Assembly: GCA_016868035.1 (NCBI GenBank)
Contig: VGID01000007.1
Location: 1 to 64,000 of the forward strand
Direction: 5' to 3'
Length of the DNA: 64,000 bases
From: Betaproteobacteria bacterium
Lineage (GTDB): Bacteria > Pseudomonadota > Gammaproteobacteria > Burkholderiales > SG8-41
The translations under genes were made by a program, and so were the position numbers. Under the pieces are notes generated by a model. The model was not told where the DNA came from and searched no databases. It saw only the letters and a program-made list of their open reading frames with translations. Positions within the stretch are counted from its first letter, which is position 1; each line of letters opens with the position of its first letter. Shown one piece after another: positions 8,251 through 16,564 of the stretch.

Positions 8251-8370
8251 CCGACAGGCTGCTAGTGCCGTTCCAACTTGTTTCTCCAAGTTGCCGCGGC
8301 TCGGCTCCCGGCAATAATCGGCCCTCGGGGCGACGGTGGGATAGGCACAAATAGTTGGAACGGCACTAGC
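8251..8370. repeat. 110-bp element with perfect 18-bp terminal inverted repeats (MITE-like)
   Basis: GCTAGTGCCGTTCCAACT at 8261-8278 is perfectly repeated in inverse at 8353-8370. The left arm abuts a copy of CCGACAGGCTGCT (8251-8263), a sequence that also forms the 13-bp stem at 17441-17476. The element lies in the 394-bp gap between the divergent PrpD-like and flavoprotein genes. There is no coding capacity inside. Confidence 0.75.
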
Positions 8371-8472
8371 TGGAAGGTGCGGCACGCTTTTCGCGCCAGC
8401 GTACCCCGAAGTGTCGATGCACGTTCGCCGCTTCCATCAACATCCACGCGCATTCAACAAGGAGCAAGACGC

Positions 8473-10011
8473 ATGGTGCAATACGATGTCATCGTGGTCG
8501 GCGCCGGCAATGCCGCGTTCGCCGCCGCCGTTTCGGCTCGCGAAAATGGGGCTCGCAGGGTGCTGGTGCTCGAGAAGGCGCCGGTCGAGCTGCGCGGGGG
8601 CAATACGCATTACAGCGGCGCAGCGTTCCGGATCGCCTTCAACTCGCCCGAGGACCTGCGGCCGCTCGTACCGGATGCGGAGAAGCATCACCCGGGCTTC
8701 TTCGCCAACGTGGTTCCCTACCCCGCCGAGCTGTTCTGGTCGGACTTGCGCAAGGTAACCGAGAATCGCACCGATGAGCGGCTGGCCGGGATCCTCATCG
8801 GCAAGTCGTATGAAACCGTGCGCTGGATGCGCGATATCGGGATCAAGATGGAGCCGGCGGAAATGCTGGGCGCCATCAAGTTCGGCGGCAAGATCAAGTT
8901 TCTCTCGGGCGCCGTCATCCGGGCACTGGGAGAAGGCGTGGGGCTGTCCAGGATGTGGTTCGCGATTGCCGAGGCCCGTCAAGTGGAGGTCCGCTACCAG
9001 ACGCGTGCCGTGCGTCTGCTCCAGGACAAGTCGGGCCGCGTCAACGGCGTGCTGGCGCAGGGTCCCGGCGGCTTCGGGGAGATCCGGGGCAAGGCGGTGG
9101 TGCTGGCCTGTGGCGGGTACGAATCGAACCCGGAGTGGCGCGCCCGCTACCTGGGGCGGCCGTGGGACCTCGCCAAGGTGCGCGGCACCGCCTTCAACAC
9201 GGGCGACGGCCTGAACATGGCGTTCGAAGTCGGCGCGGCGCCTTACGGCCAATATACCGGCCTGCACTCCACGCCCATTGACGCGGCCGCGCCGGCTTTC
9301 GGCGATCGCAGGCTCACCGACAAGACCAACCGCCTGACCTATGCTTACAGCGTGATGATAAACAACCGCGGCCAGCGCTTTGCCAACGAAGGCGAGGATT
9401 TCAACATGCTCACGTACGCGAAGATGGGGCAGATCATCCTCGCTCAACCGGGCGGCGTGGCCTATCAGATCTTCGATTCGAAAGTCACGGAGCTGCTCGA
9501 GCCGCGTTACCAGACTGCCAAGCCCTGCGTCGCCGATACGCTGGAAGGGCTGATCCGCCTGCTGCCCGTGGACCAGGAACAGGCGCTCGCCACGCTGCAC
9601 GCCTATCACGCGGCGCTCCAGGGCGGCGAGTTCAACCCGTTGATAAAGGATGGCCTGCGTACGAAAGGCTTGCCCGTGGACAAGACCAACTGGGCACAGC
9701 GCATCGACACACCGCCCTTCTACGCCTATCCGGTTACCGGCGGCGTGACCTTCACATTCGGCGGAGTGCTCGTGAACGACGACGCCCAGGTAATGAGCGT
9801 GGCTTATACGCCGATCCGCGGCCTGTACGCATGCGGCGAAATGGTCGGCGGCTTGTTCCACTACAACTACCCGGGCGGGTCGGGCCTGGTTTCGGGGTCC
9901 GTGTTCGGACGCATCGCTGGAGCCAACGCCGCGCGTGCGGCGAAAACAACCAAGCCGGCGAGCAAGCGCCGCGGTAGCGCGGGCGGGCGCGCATCAAGAA
10001 GGCGGCGTTAG
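8473..10011 (+). CDS. FAD-dependent dehydrogenase, TcuA-like (tricarballylate dehydrogenase / fumarate-reductase flavoprotein fold)
   Basis: The protein is 512 residues. The N-terminal dinucleotide motif is VVGAGNAAFAAAVSA with EKAP after the second strand. The central cap has GGNTHYSGAAFR. The C-terminal substrate region reads TFGGVLVNDDAQVM, then YACGEMVGG and PGGSGLVSGSVFGRIAG. This is the FAD_binding_2 family; the GAGNAA start and overall length fit TcuA-type tricarballylate dehydrogenases best. The ATG at 8473 has AAGGAG 8 bases upstream. The last 24 residues are a Lys/Arg/Ser-rich tail unlike the rest of the protein. It is divergent from the PrpD/Bug pair, suggesting a shared organic-acid route. 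Confidence 0.85.
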   Translation: MVQYDVIVVGAGNAAFAAAVSARENGARRVLVLEKAPVELRGGNTHYSGAAFRIAFNSPEDLRPLVPDAEKHHPGFFANVVPYPAELFWSDLRKVTENRTDERLAGILIGKSYETVRWMRDIGIKMEPAEMLGAIKFGGKIKFLSGAVIRALGEGVGLSRMWFAIAEARQVEVRYQTRAVRLLQDKSGRVNGVLAQGPGGFGEIRGKAVVLACGGYESNPEWRARYLGRPWDLAKVRGTAFNTGDGLNMAFEVGAAPYGQYTGLHSTPIDAAAPAFGDRRLTDKTNRLTYAYSVMINNRGQRFANEGEDFNMLTYAKMGQIILAQPGGVAYQIFDSKVTELLEPRYQTAKPCVADTLEGLIRLLPVDQEQALATLHAYHAALQGGEFNPLIKDGLRTKGLPVDKTNWAQRIDTPPFYAYPVTGGVTFTFGGVLVNDDAQVMSVAYTPIRGLYACGEMVGGLFHYNYPGGSGLVSGSVFGRIAGANAARAAKTTKPASKRRGSAGGRASRRRR

Positions 10012-10155
10012 CGGAAATGCGCGCCGCCGCCACCTGGTGCAGCGGATGTCCAACCGGGCCAGTTGCGCGGAGAAGAAACGCGCCGACGCCTCGGAGCTTG
10101 CCGCAATTGCTGGTCGTGACGTGAAGCCCGCGGCGGCAACGATTCCTCGTGCCCG

Positions 10156-10725
10156 CTACTCCGTGCGCCAAGCAAGCGGCAAGGCGACTTTCAGGTAGTA
10201 AGCCATGGACACCAGCGTGAGCGCCGCGGCGAGGTAGATCAGCCCGGTGCCGACCGCGTGCACCGGGAAGGCGCCGATGTCGTCGTGGTACAGCAGCAGC
10301 GGAATGGCGACCATCTGCAGCGCCGTCTTGAGTTTGCCCAGGAACGACACCGCCACGCTCGTCGCCTTGCCGATCTTCGCCATCCACTCGCGCAGCGCGG
10401 AGATCGCGATTTCGCGCCCGATGATAATGAGCGCAACGATCGCGTCCACCCGCTCGAGCTGGACCAGGATCACCAGCGCGGCCGCGACCATCAGCTTGTC
10501 GGCAACGGGGTCTAGAAAAGCGCCGAAAGCCGAGGTCTGGTTGAGCTTGCGGGCGAGCCACCCGTCGAGCCAGTCGGTGAGCGCGGCCACCGTGAACAGA
10601 ATGGTGGCCACGAGGTTCTGGTTGGGGGCGGATACCCAGCTCTTCTCGAAGTAGAAGATCCCGACGAACAGCGGGATCAGCACGATGCGCAGCCAGGTTA
10701 GGAGATTGGGAAGGTTGGCAAGCAT
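10156..10725 (-). CDS. pgsA: CDP-diacylglycerol--glycerol-3-phosphate 3-phosphatidyltransferase
   Basis: This is a 189-residue integral membrane enzyme with the CDP-alcohol phosphatidyltransferase signature. Residues from about 49 read TDWLDGWLARKLNQTSAFGA followed by FLDPVADK, giving the Asp-Gly-x2-Ala-Arg-x8-Gly-x3-Asp-x3-Asp pattern. It makes phosphatidylglycerophosphate, the first committed step to phosphatidylglycerol. Four or five hydrophobic segments are visible. It lies 11 bp after uvrC on the same strand, the usual betaproteobacterial uvrC-pgsA pairing. Confidence 0.95.
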   Translation of the reverse strand: MLANLPNLLTWLRIVLIPLFVGIFYFEKSWVSAPNQNLVATILFTVAALTDWLDGWLARKLNQTSAFGAFLDPVADKLMVAAALVILVQLERVDAIVALIIIGREIAISALREWMAKIGKATSVAVSFLGKLKTALQMVAIPLLLYHDDIGAFPVHAVGTGLIYLAAALTLVSMAYYLKVALPLAWRTE

Positions 10726-10736
10726 GGCGACCGCCG

Positions 10737-12701
10737 TCAGTGCAATTCGTGATAGATCCTCTCCGCCAGCGCGCGGGAGATGCCCTCGACCCCGGCGAGA
10801 TCCTCGATGCTCGCGGCGAGCACCCCCCGCAGCCCCCCGAAGTGGGCGAGCAGGCGCTGCCGGCGCTTCGCACCCACGCCGGAGATGTGCTCGAGGCTCG
10901 AGCTCGCTCGCGCCTTGCCGCGGCGGGCGCGGTGGCCCTGGATGGCGAAGCGGTGCGCTTCGTCGCGGACCTGCTGGACGAGATGAAGCGCCGGGTGGTC
11001 CTTGCCGAGCCGCAAGGGCTCCGCACGTCCGCGCAGCAGCAACTGCTCCATTCCCGGTTTGCGTTCTTCGCCCTTCGCCACGGCTGCCAGCTCCACGTCG
11101 GAGAGGCCGAGCTCGGCGAACACCTCTTCCGCGACGGCAAGCTGGCCGCGCCCGCCGTCGATCAGCACGAGGTCCGGCACCCTGCCCTCCCCCGCGACCA
11201 CCTTGCGGTAGCGCCTCGAAAGCACTTCCCGCAGCGCTGCGTAATCGTCGCCCGGAGTGACGCCGGGAACGGAAGTGACGACTGACGACTGACGACTGAC
11301 AGCGGCTGGCCGCTCGTCACCCCGGGCGCGATGAGCGGCGCGTTGCGTCCGTTCGATCGCGCCGAGGTCAGACGGCGATCGATCGTCCGTTCTGACCTGA
11401 ATGTTGTAACGGCGGTAATCGCTCTTCTGCATCGTTGCTTTGTCGTAGACCACGCACGAAGCGACGGTGGCCTCGCCCATAGTATGGCTGATGTCGAAGC
11501 ACTCGATGCGCTGGAGCGGTCCGGGAAGCTCGAGCGAGCGCTGGAGCGCCGTCAGGCGCGCTTCCTGGTTCGCCTGCATCCCGAGCACCTGCTCGGCGCC
11601 GAGCCGCGCGTTCTGCGCGGCCATCTCGAGCCAGGCCTTCTGGACTCCCGCCGGGGACACCGTGATCCGCACCTTCCGCCCGGCGCGCTCGCTGAGCAGC
11701 ATCTCGAGTGCCGACGCATCGGTGCGCGTGCCGATCACGATTCGCGGCGGGGTATCCTGCTCCAGGTAGTGCTGGTGGAGGAACGCCTCGATCACCTGCT
11801 CGGTGCCGCATCCGTCCGCGTTGCGCGGGAAGAAGTTCTTGTCGCCCAGATGATGGCCGCCACGGATCATCACCAGATTCACGCATACCAGTTCCGCCGC
11901 GCGCGCGCACGCGATGACGTCGGCGTCGCCTCCGCCATCGCTGCTCACGAACTGTTTTTCGCGGACCTTGTGCAGCGCCGCGATCTGGTCGCGGATCAGG
12001 GCGGCCTCTTCGTACTCCATGCGCTCCGAAGCCGCGTTCATGCGCGCAACGAGACGGTCGATGACTTCCTCCCCGCGGCCCGAGATGAACAGCTCGGCGC
12101 TCTTGACGTCCTCCGCGTAGGCGCTCTCGCTCACGAGCTTCACGCACGGTCCCGTGCAGCGCCGGATCTGATAAAGCAGGCACGGGCGCGAGCGGTGGCT
12201 GAACACGGTGTCCTCGCAGGTACGGATGCGAAAGACCTTTTGCAGCAGCTGTATGCTCTCGCGCACCGCGCCCGCGTTGGGAAAGGGCCCGAAATAGCGG
12301 TGCCGCTTGTCGCGACTGCCGCGATGGAATCCCAGGCGCGGATACGGGGCGCCACTGAGCATGAGATATGGATACGATTTATCGTCACGAAACAGTATGT
12401 TATAGCGTGGAGTTAATGTTTTTATTAAGTTATTTTCCAGCAGCAGCGCCTCGGCTTCGGAGCGCGTCACCGTGGTCTCCACGGCGCTCACCTGCGCCAG
12501 CATCACCCGAATGCGCCGGGCGAGCCCGCTTTGCTTCTGGAAATAGGAGGTCACCCTCTTCTTCAGGTCGAGCGCCTTGCCCACGTAGAGCACTTCGCCC
12601 GCGCTGTTGAGCATGCGGTAGACGCCGGGCAGGTGCGGCAGACCCGAGACGGCCTGGGCGGGATCAAACTCGGGGGCGCCAGCCGTGCGCGCGCTCACCA
12701 T
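10737..12701 (-). CDS. uvrC: Excinuclease ABC subunit C with an unusual in-frame insertion
   Basis: From the ATG at 12701 the product is 654 residues (a TTG at 12797 would give 686). It has an N-terminal GIY-YIG nuclease (LPHLPGVYRM, EVLYVGKALDLKKRVTSYF), a Cys cluster (RPCLLYQIRRCTGPC), a UVR motif (MEYEEAALIRDQIAAL), the RNase H-like endonuclease half (ECFDISHTMGEATVASCVV) and C-terminal HhH motifs. It makes the dual incisions in nucleotide excision repair. Between RRYNI and GVTPGDDYAA, which are nearly contiguous in E. coli UvrC, about 46 extra residues (about 435-480) are present. They are encoded by repeat DNA (see 11262-11399). The frame remains open, so the gene is probably functional. 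Confidence 0.93.
   Translation of the reverse strand: MVSARTAGAPEFDPAQAVSGLPHLPGVYRMLNSAGEVLYVGKALDLKKRVTSYFQKQSGLARRIRVMLAQVSAVETTVTRSEAEALLLENNLIKTLTPRYNILFRDDKSYPYLMLSGAPYPRLGFHRGSRDKRHRYFGPFPNAGAVRESIQLLQKVFRIRTCEDTVFSHRSRPCLLYQIRRCTGPCVKLVSESAYAEDVKSAELFISGRGEEVIDRLVARMNAASERMEYEEAALIRDQIAALHKVREKQFVSSDGGGDADVIACARAAELVCVNLVMIRGGHHLGDKNFFPRNADGCGTEQVIEAFLHQHYLEQDTPPRIVIGTRTDASALEMLLSERAGRKVRITVSPAGVQKAWLEMAAQNARLGAEQVLGMQANQEARLTALQRSLELPGPLQRIECFDISHTMGEATVASCVVYDKATMQKSDYRRYNIQVRTDDRSPSDLGAIERTQRAAHRARGDERPAAVSRQSSVVTSVPGVTPGDDYAALREVLSRRYRKVVAGEGRVPDLVLIDGGRGQLAVAEEVFAELGLSDVELAAVAKGEERKPGMEQLLLRGRAEPLRLGKDHPALHLVQQVRDEAHRFAIQGHRARRGKARASSSLEHISGVGAKRRQRLLAHFGGLRGVLAASIEDLAGVEGISRALAERIYHELH
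11262..11399. repeat. REP-like repeat inserted in frame in uvrC
   Basis: On the coding strand this segment contains GTCAGTCGTCAGTCGTCAGT, the core of the repeats at 3674-3828, 5222-5297 and 14040-14207. Beside it is an inverted repeat GGTCAGAACGGAC / GTC-GTCTGACC. It encodes the extra block between RRYNI and GVTPGDDY. The sequence AAVSRQSSVVTS is the translated repeat core. Confidence 0.75.
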
Positions 12702-12768
12702 TCGTGGGGCAGCCGTCCGGCTGGGGTCCGTGCTCGCGCGCGTATGGGGATCTGTGCGACGCGCATCT

Positions 12769-13407
12769 TCAGGCCGGGCATGAGAGCTCTTCGGCAATGG
12801 CGGTGACGACCTTCCGGAACATCTCCGGAGTAAGGCGTCCCGTCTGCGTATTATAGCGGCTGCAGTGATAGCTATCGTAGAGCGTGAGCCCGCGCGCGGG
12901 GACGTGGCGCGCGCCGTGGCTGAACTTGAAGCGTGTGCCGGGGGTTTTTAGCGCCATCAGCACCGCCCGATGCGCTACCGCTCCCAGCGCGAGGATTACC
13001 GAGCCCTCGGGCAACGCCTCGATTTCATTGCGCAGGTACCCGTTGCAGCGGCGCACCTCGTCGGAGCGCGGCAGGTTCGCGGGAGGCAGGCATTTCACCG
13101 CATTGGTGATCCGGCATCGGTATAAACGAAGCCCGTCGTCCGCGCTGATCGCTACCGGAGCACTCGAGAACCCGAACCGGTATAGCGTATCGTAGAGCAG
13201 AATGCCCGCGTGATCCCCGGTGAACGGGCGCCCCGTGCGGTTGGCACCGTGCATGCCTGGAGCGAGCCCGACGACAAGCAGGCGCGCGTGCTCCGGCCCG
13301 AACGGGGACACCGGCCGGGCGTGATAATCGGGACGCTGCGCGCGCACCCGTTCCAAATGGCGCGCAAGCCGCGCGCACCGGCGGCAGGATTCGGAGAACC
13401 TGGGCAT
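12769..13407 (-). CDS. Uracil-DNA glycosylase, family 5 (UdgB)
   Basis: The product is 212 residues from the ATG at 13407. Motif 1 is GLAPGMHGANRTGRPFTGDH and the C-terminal motif is YHCSRYNTQTGRLT, both typical of UDGb/family 5 rather than family 1 or 4. Four N-terminal cysteines (about Cys8, Cys11 and later Cys residues) may bind an Fe-S cluster, as in related families. It removes deaminated bases from DNA in base excision repair. A longer frame to 13470 would overrun the efp start, so 13407 is preferred. It lies just upstream of uvrC and its end overlaps the longest uvrC frame. Confidence 0.85.
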   Translation of the reverse strand: MPRFSESCRRCARLARHLERVRAQRPDYHARPVSPFGPEHARLLVVGLAPGMHGANRTGRPFTGDHAGILLYDTLYRFGFSSAPVAISADDGLRLYRCRITNAVKCLPPANLPRSDEVRRCNGYLRNEIEALPEGSVILALGAVAHRAVLMALKTPGTRFKFSHGARHVPARGLTLYDSYHCSRYNTQTGRLTPEMFRKVVTAIAEELSCPA

Positions 13408-13463
13408 GAGGCGGGACTCTTGGTGTAGAATTACGCGCTTTTCGGGAACGACAGGCAGTTCCA

Positions 13464-14030
13464 ATGGCAAAAGTTCTTGCGACCGAGGTCCGCGCCGGCA
13501 ACCTCATCGAGTGGGAAAAACGCGTCTGGCGCGTGCTCAAATCCTACCATGTCCACGTCGGCGGCCGTGGCGGTGCCTTCATGCAGCTGGAGATGAAGGA
13601 CATCGAGTCCGGGACCAAGAAGAACGAGCGCATCCGGACCGAGGACAAGCTCGAGCGGGCGTTCGTCGAGCCGCGCGAGATGCAGTATCTCTACCACGAT
13701 GGCGACAGCTACGTGTTCATGGACAAGGAGAGCTTCGAGCAGCTCACGCTGTCGGGCGAGTTTCTCGAAGGGCAGACCGGATATCTGATCCCCAACACCG
13801 ACGTGCAGGTCAATTTTCACAACGACCGCCCGATCGGCGTGCAGCTGCCTCCGGCGGTGGTCCTGACGGTCGTGGAAACCGAGCCCAACCTCAAGGGCGC
13901 CACCGCGACGGGCTCGTTCAAGCCCGCGAAGACCGAGGCCGGGCTTACCGTGCTGGTGCCCCAGTTCGTGACGGGCGGGGTCAAGATCAAGGTCAATACC
14001 GATACCGGCGAGTATATCGAACGTGCGTAG
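13464..14030 (+). CDS. efp: Elongation factor P
   Basis: This 188-residue protein has the three beta-barrel domains of EF-P, which relieves ribosome stalling at polyproline. The loop tip that contacts the peptidyl tRNA reads HVHVGGRGGAF, so residue 35 is Arg where E. coli has the modified Lys34. Arg-tipped EF-Ps of the EarP type usually read NKSGRNAAV at this site, so this one looks like a different EF-P subfamily with Arg at the tip. The rest (ERAFVEPREMQYLYHDGDSY) resembles alphaproteobacterial EF-P. It is divergent from the uracil-DNA glycosylase gene, with a 56-bp spacer. Confidence 0.93.
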   Translation: MAKVLATEVRAGNLIEWEKRVWRVLKSYHVHVGGRGGAFMQLEMKDIESGTKKNERIRTEDKLERAFVEPREMQYLYHDGDSYVFMDKESFEQLTLSGEFLEGQTGYLIPNTDVQVNFHNDRPIGVQLPPAVVLTVVETEPNLKGATATGSFKPAKTEAGLTVLVPQFVTGGVKIKVNTDTGEYIERA

Positions 14031-14039
14031 CGCCGCAAG

Positions 14040-14207
14040 AAGTGACGACTGACGCCGCTATCGCTGCTGACGACGGACGGCGCAAGGGTGACGACTGACG
14101 CCGCTTCGCTACTGACGAGAGACGAGAAGTCCGCATGGGTCGGTGGAAAACTCCTTACGTTGCAAAGGAGTTTCGGCTGCCGTCAGTTGTCAGTCGTCAG
14201 TTGTCAC
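14040..14207. repeat. Third array of GTCAGTCGTCA-type repeats
   Basis: Two reverse-oriented units are at 14042-14073 (GTGACGACTGACGCCGCTAT...) and 14089-14117. A forward piece CGTCAGTTGTCAGTCGTCAG is at 14181-14200. The array fills the gap between the convergent efp and CDF transporter genes, and its right end supplies the CDF stop codon. Confidence 0.8.
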
Positions 14208-15126
14208 TCATTGGCCTTTGTATTCCCCGGTGGAGCCGGACAACGGCGCTTTGCGGCGCCGCGGTGGATCCGCGGATCTCGGGCTGCAAGGTAGCGTGCT
14301 CTATGCCGAAGCGCCCGCGCAGCATCTCGCTCGCAGCGGCAAGGATTACCGGCCAGCGCTGCAGATCTTCCAGCTCGACGTGCGCCGAAAGCGCGACGCT
14401 GTCCGGAGTCAGGCTCCACACGTGCAAATCGTGCACGGAAACCACTCCGGGCACGGTCGCGAGCGCCTTCCCGATGGCGCCCAGCTCGACCGAGGGCGGC
14501 ACGCCCTCCATCAGCACGTGCAACGCATCGCGCAGCAGCTTGAGCGTCGTAGCCAGGATCAGGGCGCAGATCACCAGCGAGAGGATGGGGTCGATCGGCA
14601 GCCAGCCGGTGGCATAAATCACGGCTCCCGCGATCAGAACGGCGAACGAGCTCACCAGATCTCCGATGACGTGCAGCAGGGCCGCGCGCGCGTTGAGATC
14701 GGGCTCGCCGCGGCTCAGCAGGTAGGCGCAGACTCCGTTCACCAGCATGCCGATGAGTGCGATCACGATCACTCCGGAGGCCATGATCTCCCGCGGGGCA
14801 ATCAGGCGCTGGACCGCTTCGACCGCCAGCAGGACGATGATGGCCAGCATCAGCAGGCTGTTGAGCAGTGCGCCGATCACCTCCGCGCGCTGCCAGCCGT
14901 AGGTATGTCTGGCGCCGGGAGGGCGCCGCGCGAGCCGCGCCGCGAGCGCCGCTACCGCCAGCGCGCCCGCGTCGGAGAACATGTGGCCCGCATCGCCCAG
15001 CAAGGCCAGCGACCCGGTCCATAAACCGCCGACCAGCTCGACCACCGCGTAGCCGGCCGTCAGGGAGAGCGCGAGCACGAAGGCCGGCCGGCCGCGCGCG
15101 ATGCGATGGCTCGGGTGGGGGCTCAT
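14197..15126 (-). CDS. Cation diffusion facilitator (CzcD-type) transporter
   Basis: The product is 309 residues with six hydrophobic segments. TM2 has LLGDAGHMFSDAGALAVAAL, giving the HxxxD zinc site, and TM5 has HVIGDLVSSFAVLIAG with the second HxxxD. A C-terminal cytoplasmic ferredoxin-like domain contains VHDLHVWSLTPDSVALSAHV. It exports Zn2+, Co2+ or Cd2+ by proton exchange. The ATG overlaps the nagZ stop in ATGA, so it is the last gene of the megaoperon. The final codons and TGA stop (ATGAGTGACAACTGA) lie in the adjacent repeat array, so the natural C-terminus may have been altered. Confidence 0.92.
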   Translation of the reverse strand: MSPHPSHRIARGRPAFVLALSLTAGYAVVELVGGLWTGSLALLGDAGHMFSDAGALAVAALAARLARRPPGARHTYGWQRAEVIGALLNSLLMLAIIVLLAVEAVQRLIAPREIMASGVIVIALIGMLVNGVCAYLLSRGEPDLNARAALLHVIGDLVSSFAVLIAGAVIYATGWLPIDPILSLVICALILATTLKLLRDALHVLMEGVPPSVELGAIGKALATVPGVVSVHDLHVWSLTPDSVALSAHVELEDLQRWPVILAAASEMLRGRFGIEHATLQPEIRGSTAAPQSAVVRLHRGIQRPMSDN

Positions 15127-16190
15127 CAGCCCAGCGGCAGCTCGCCGTCGCGCATGCCGATGCCGCTGATGGCGTGCAGCGCGCCGGCGTACTGCGCGTC
15201 CTCGCGCAGCTTGACCATGGTCTCCGCGTGCGAGCGCCCGTGCATGCGCGCTAGACGCGCGAGCCCCACCGCCGGCATCGCGTATTCGAACCCCGAAAAC
15301 AGTTCGTCCACGGATTGCGGGCTGTTGCACACGAGCACCATGTCGCAGCCCGCGGCGACCGCCGCCTGCGCACGAGCCACCATCCCGCCGGCGACCGCCG
15401 CACCCTCCATCGACAGGTCGTCGCTGAACACCACGCCGTCGAAACCGAGGTCGCCGCGCAGCACCTGCTTGAGCCACACGGGGGAGTAGCCCGCCGGGCG
15501 GCTGTCCACCTTCGGATAGATCACGTGTGCCGGCATGATCCCGCCCAGCCCGGACGCGATCAGCCGCCGGAACGGCACCAGGTCGTGCGCTTCGATGTCC
15601 GCATACGGCCGGTCGTCCACCGGCACTTCGTGGTGCGAGTCCGCGCGCACGTAACCGTGCCCCGGGAAATGCTTGCCCACGGCATTCATGCCGGCCTGCC
15701 GGAAGCCCTGCACCAGGGCCCGCGCCAGGTCCGCGATCGCGCGCGGGTCCGAATGCAACGCTCGATCGCCGATGACGCTGCTCGCGCCATGGTCGACGTC
15801 GAGCACCGGCGCAAAGCTCAGGTCCACCCCGTTCGCGCGCAGCTCCGACGCGAGCACGAAACCCACTTCGTGCGCGAGTTGCTTCGCCCGCTGAGGGTTC
15901 CCGTTCCAGGCTCGCCCGAGCTCGCGCATCGGCGGAATCGCGGTGAACTCCTCGCGGAAGCGCTGCACGCGTCCGCCCTCATGGTCGACCGCGATGACGA
16001 GCGGAGGATTACGCAGGCCGTGTATTTCCGCCGTGAGGCGGGAGAGCTGCTCGGTGCCGGTGTAATTGCGCGAGAACAGGATCACTCCGCCGGCGAGCGG
16101 GTGCAGGAGGCGGTGGCGATCCGTCTCGGTCAGGGCAGTGCCCGCGATGTCGAGCATGACCGGGCCGAGCGTCATTCTTTCCGCGTTCAT
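15126..16190 (-). CDS. nagZ: Beta-N-acetylhexosaminidase of muropeptide recycling
   Basis: This is a 354-residue GH3 enzyme. Key segments are VIAVDHEGGRVQRFREEFT, KHFPGHGYVRADSHHEVPVD (the His-containing general acid loop) and FDGVVFSDDLSMEGA with the catalytic Asp nucleophile. NagZ is cytoplasmic and removes GlcNAc from anhydro-muropeptides. The start at 16190 overlaps the acpS stop in ATGA. Length and position after acpS are standard for Betaproteobacteria. Confidence 0.95.
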   Translation of the reverse strand: MNAERMTLGPVMLDIAGTALTETDRHRLLHPLAGGVILFSRNYTGTEQLSRLTAEIHGLRNPPLVIAVDHEGGRVQRFREEFTAIPPMRELGRAWNGNPQRAKQLAHEVGFVLASELRANGVDLSFAPVLDVDHGASSVIGDRALHSDPRAIADLARALVQGFRQAGMNAVGKHFPGHGYVRADSHHEVPVDDRPYADIEAHDLVPFRRLIASGLGGIMPAHVIYPKVDSRPAGYSPVWLKQVLRGDLGFDGVVFSDDLSMEGAAVAGGMVARAQAAVAAGCDMVLVCNSPQSVDELFSGFEYAMPAVGLARLARMHGRSHAETMVKLREDAQYAGALHAISGIGMRDGELPLG

Positions 16191-16564
16191 CTCTCGAGCA
16201 CCACGCACGCGCACGCGAGGTTCGCTTCATCGCTGATCGTCAGGTGATGATTCACGATGCCCCTGCTGCTGACGAGCTGCTCCAGATTGGGGTGGAACGC
16301 GAGGCTCGGTCTTCCGGCCGCGTTCTGCACCACGCTGATGCATTGCAAGGTCACAGGATAGCGGAAACCGGTACCCATGGCCTTGGAGAAGGCTTCCTTC
16401 GCGGCGAACCGGTTGGCGAGGAACAGCACGGGGCGGACCGTGCGCAGGTAGGCGGGCCACTCGAGCGGCGTCAGCACGCGCCGCGCGAAGCGCTCGCCGT
16501 ATTTCTCCACCAGACGCGAGATACGCCGCGGCTCCACCACGTCGATGCCGATGCCGTAGATCAT
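16187..16564 (-). CDS. acpS: Holo-[acyl-carrier-protein] synthase
   Basis: The product is 125 residues. It begins [20 protein letters not shown], with the metal-binding Asp8 in GIGIDVVE, and has [15 protein letters not shown] with the catalytic Glu. AcpS transfers the 4'-phosphopantetheine arm from CoA to acyl carrier protein. It overlaps pdxJ upstream and nagZ downstream, each by an ATGA, so the three are translationally coupled. Confidence 0.95.
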   Translation of the reverse strand: MIYGIGIDVVEPRRISRLVEKYGERFARRVLTPLEWPAYLRTVRPVLFLANRFAAKEAFSKAMGTGFRYPVTLQCISVVQNAAGRPSLAFHPNLEQLVSSRGIVNHHLTISDEANLACACVVLER

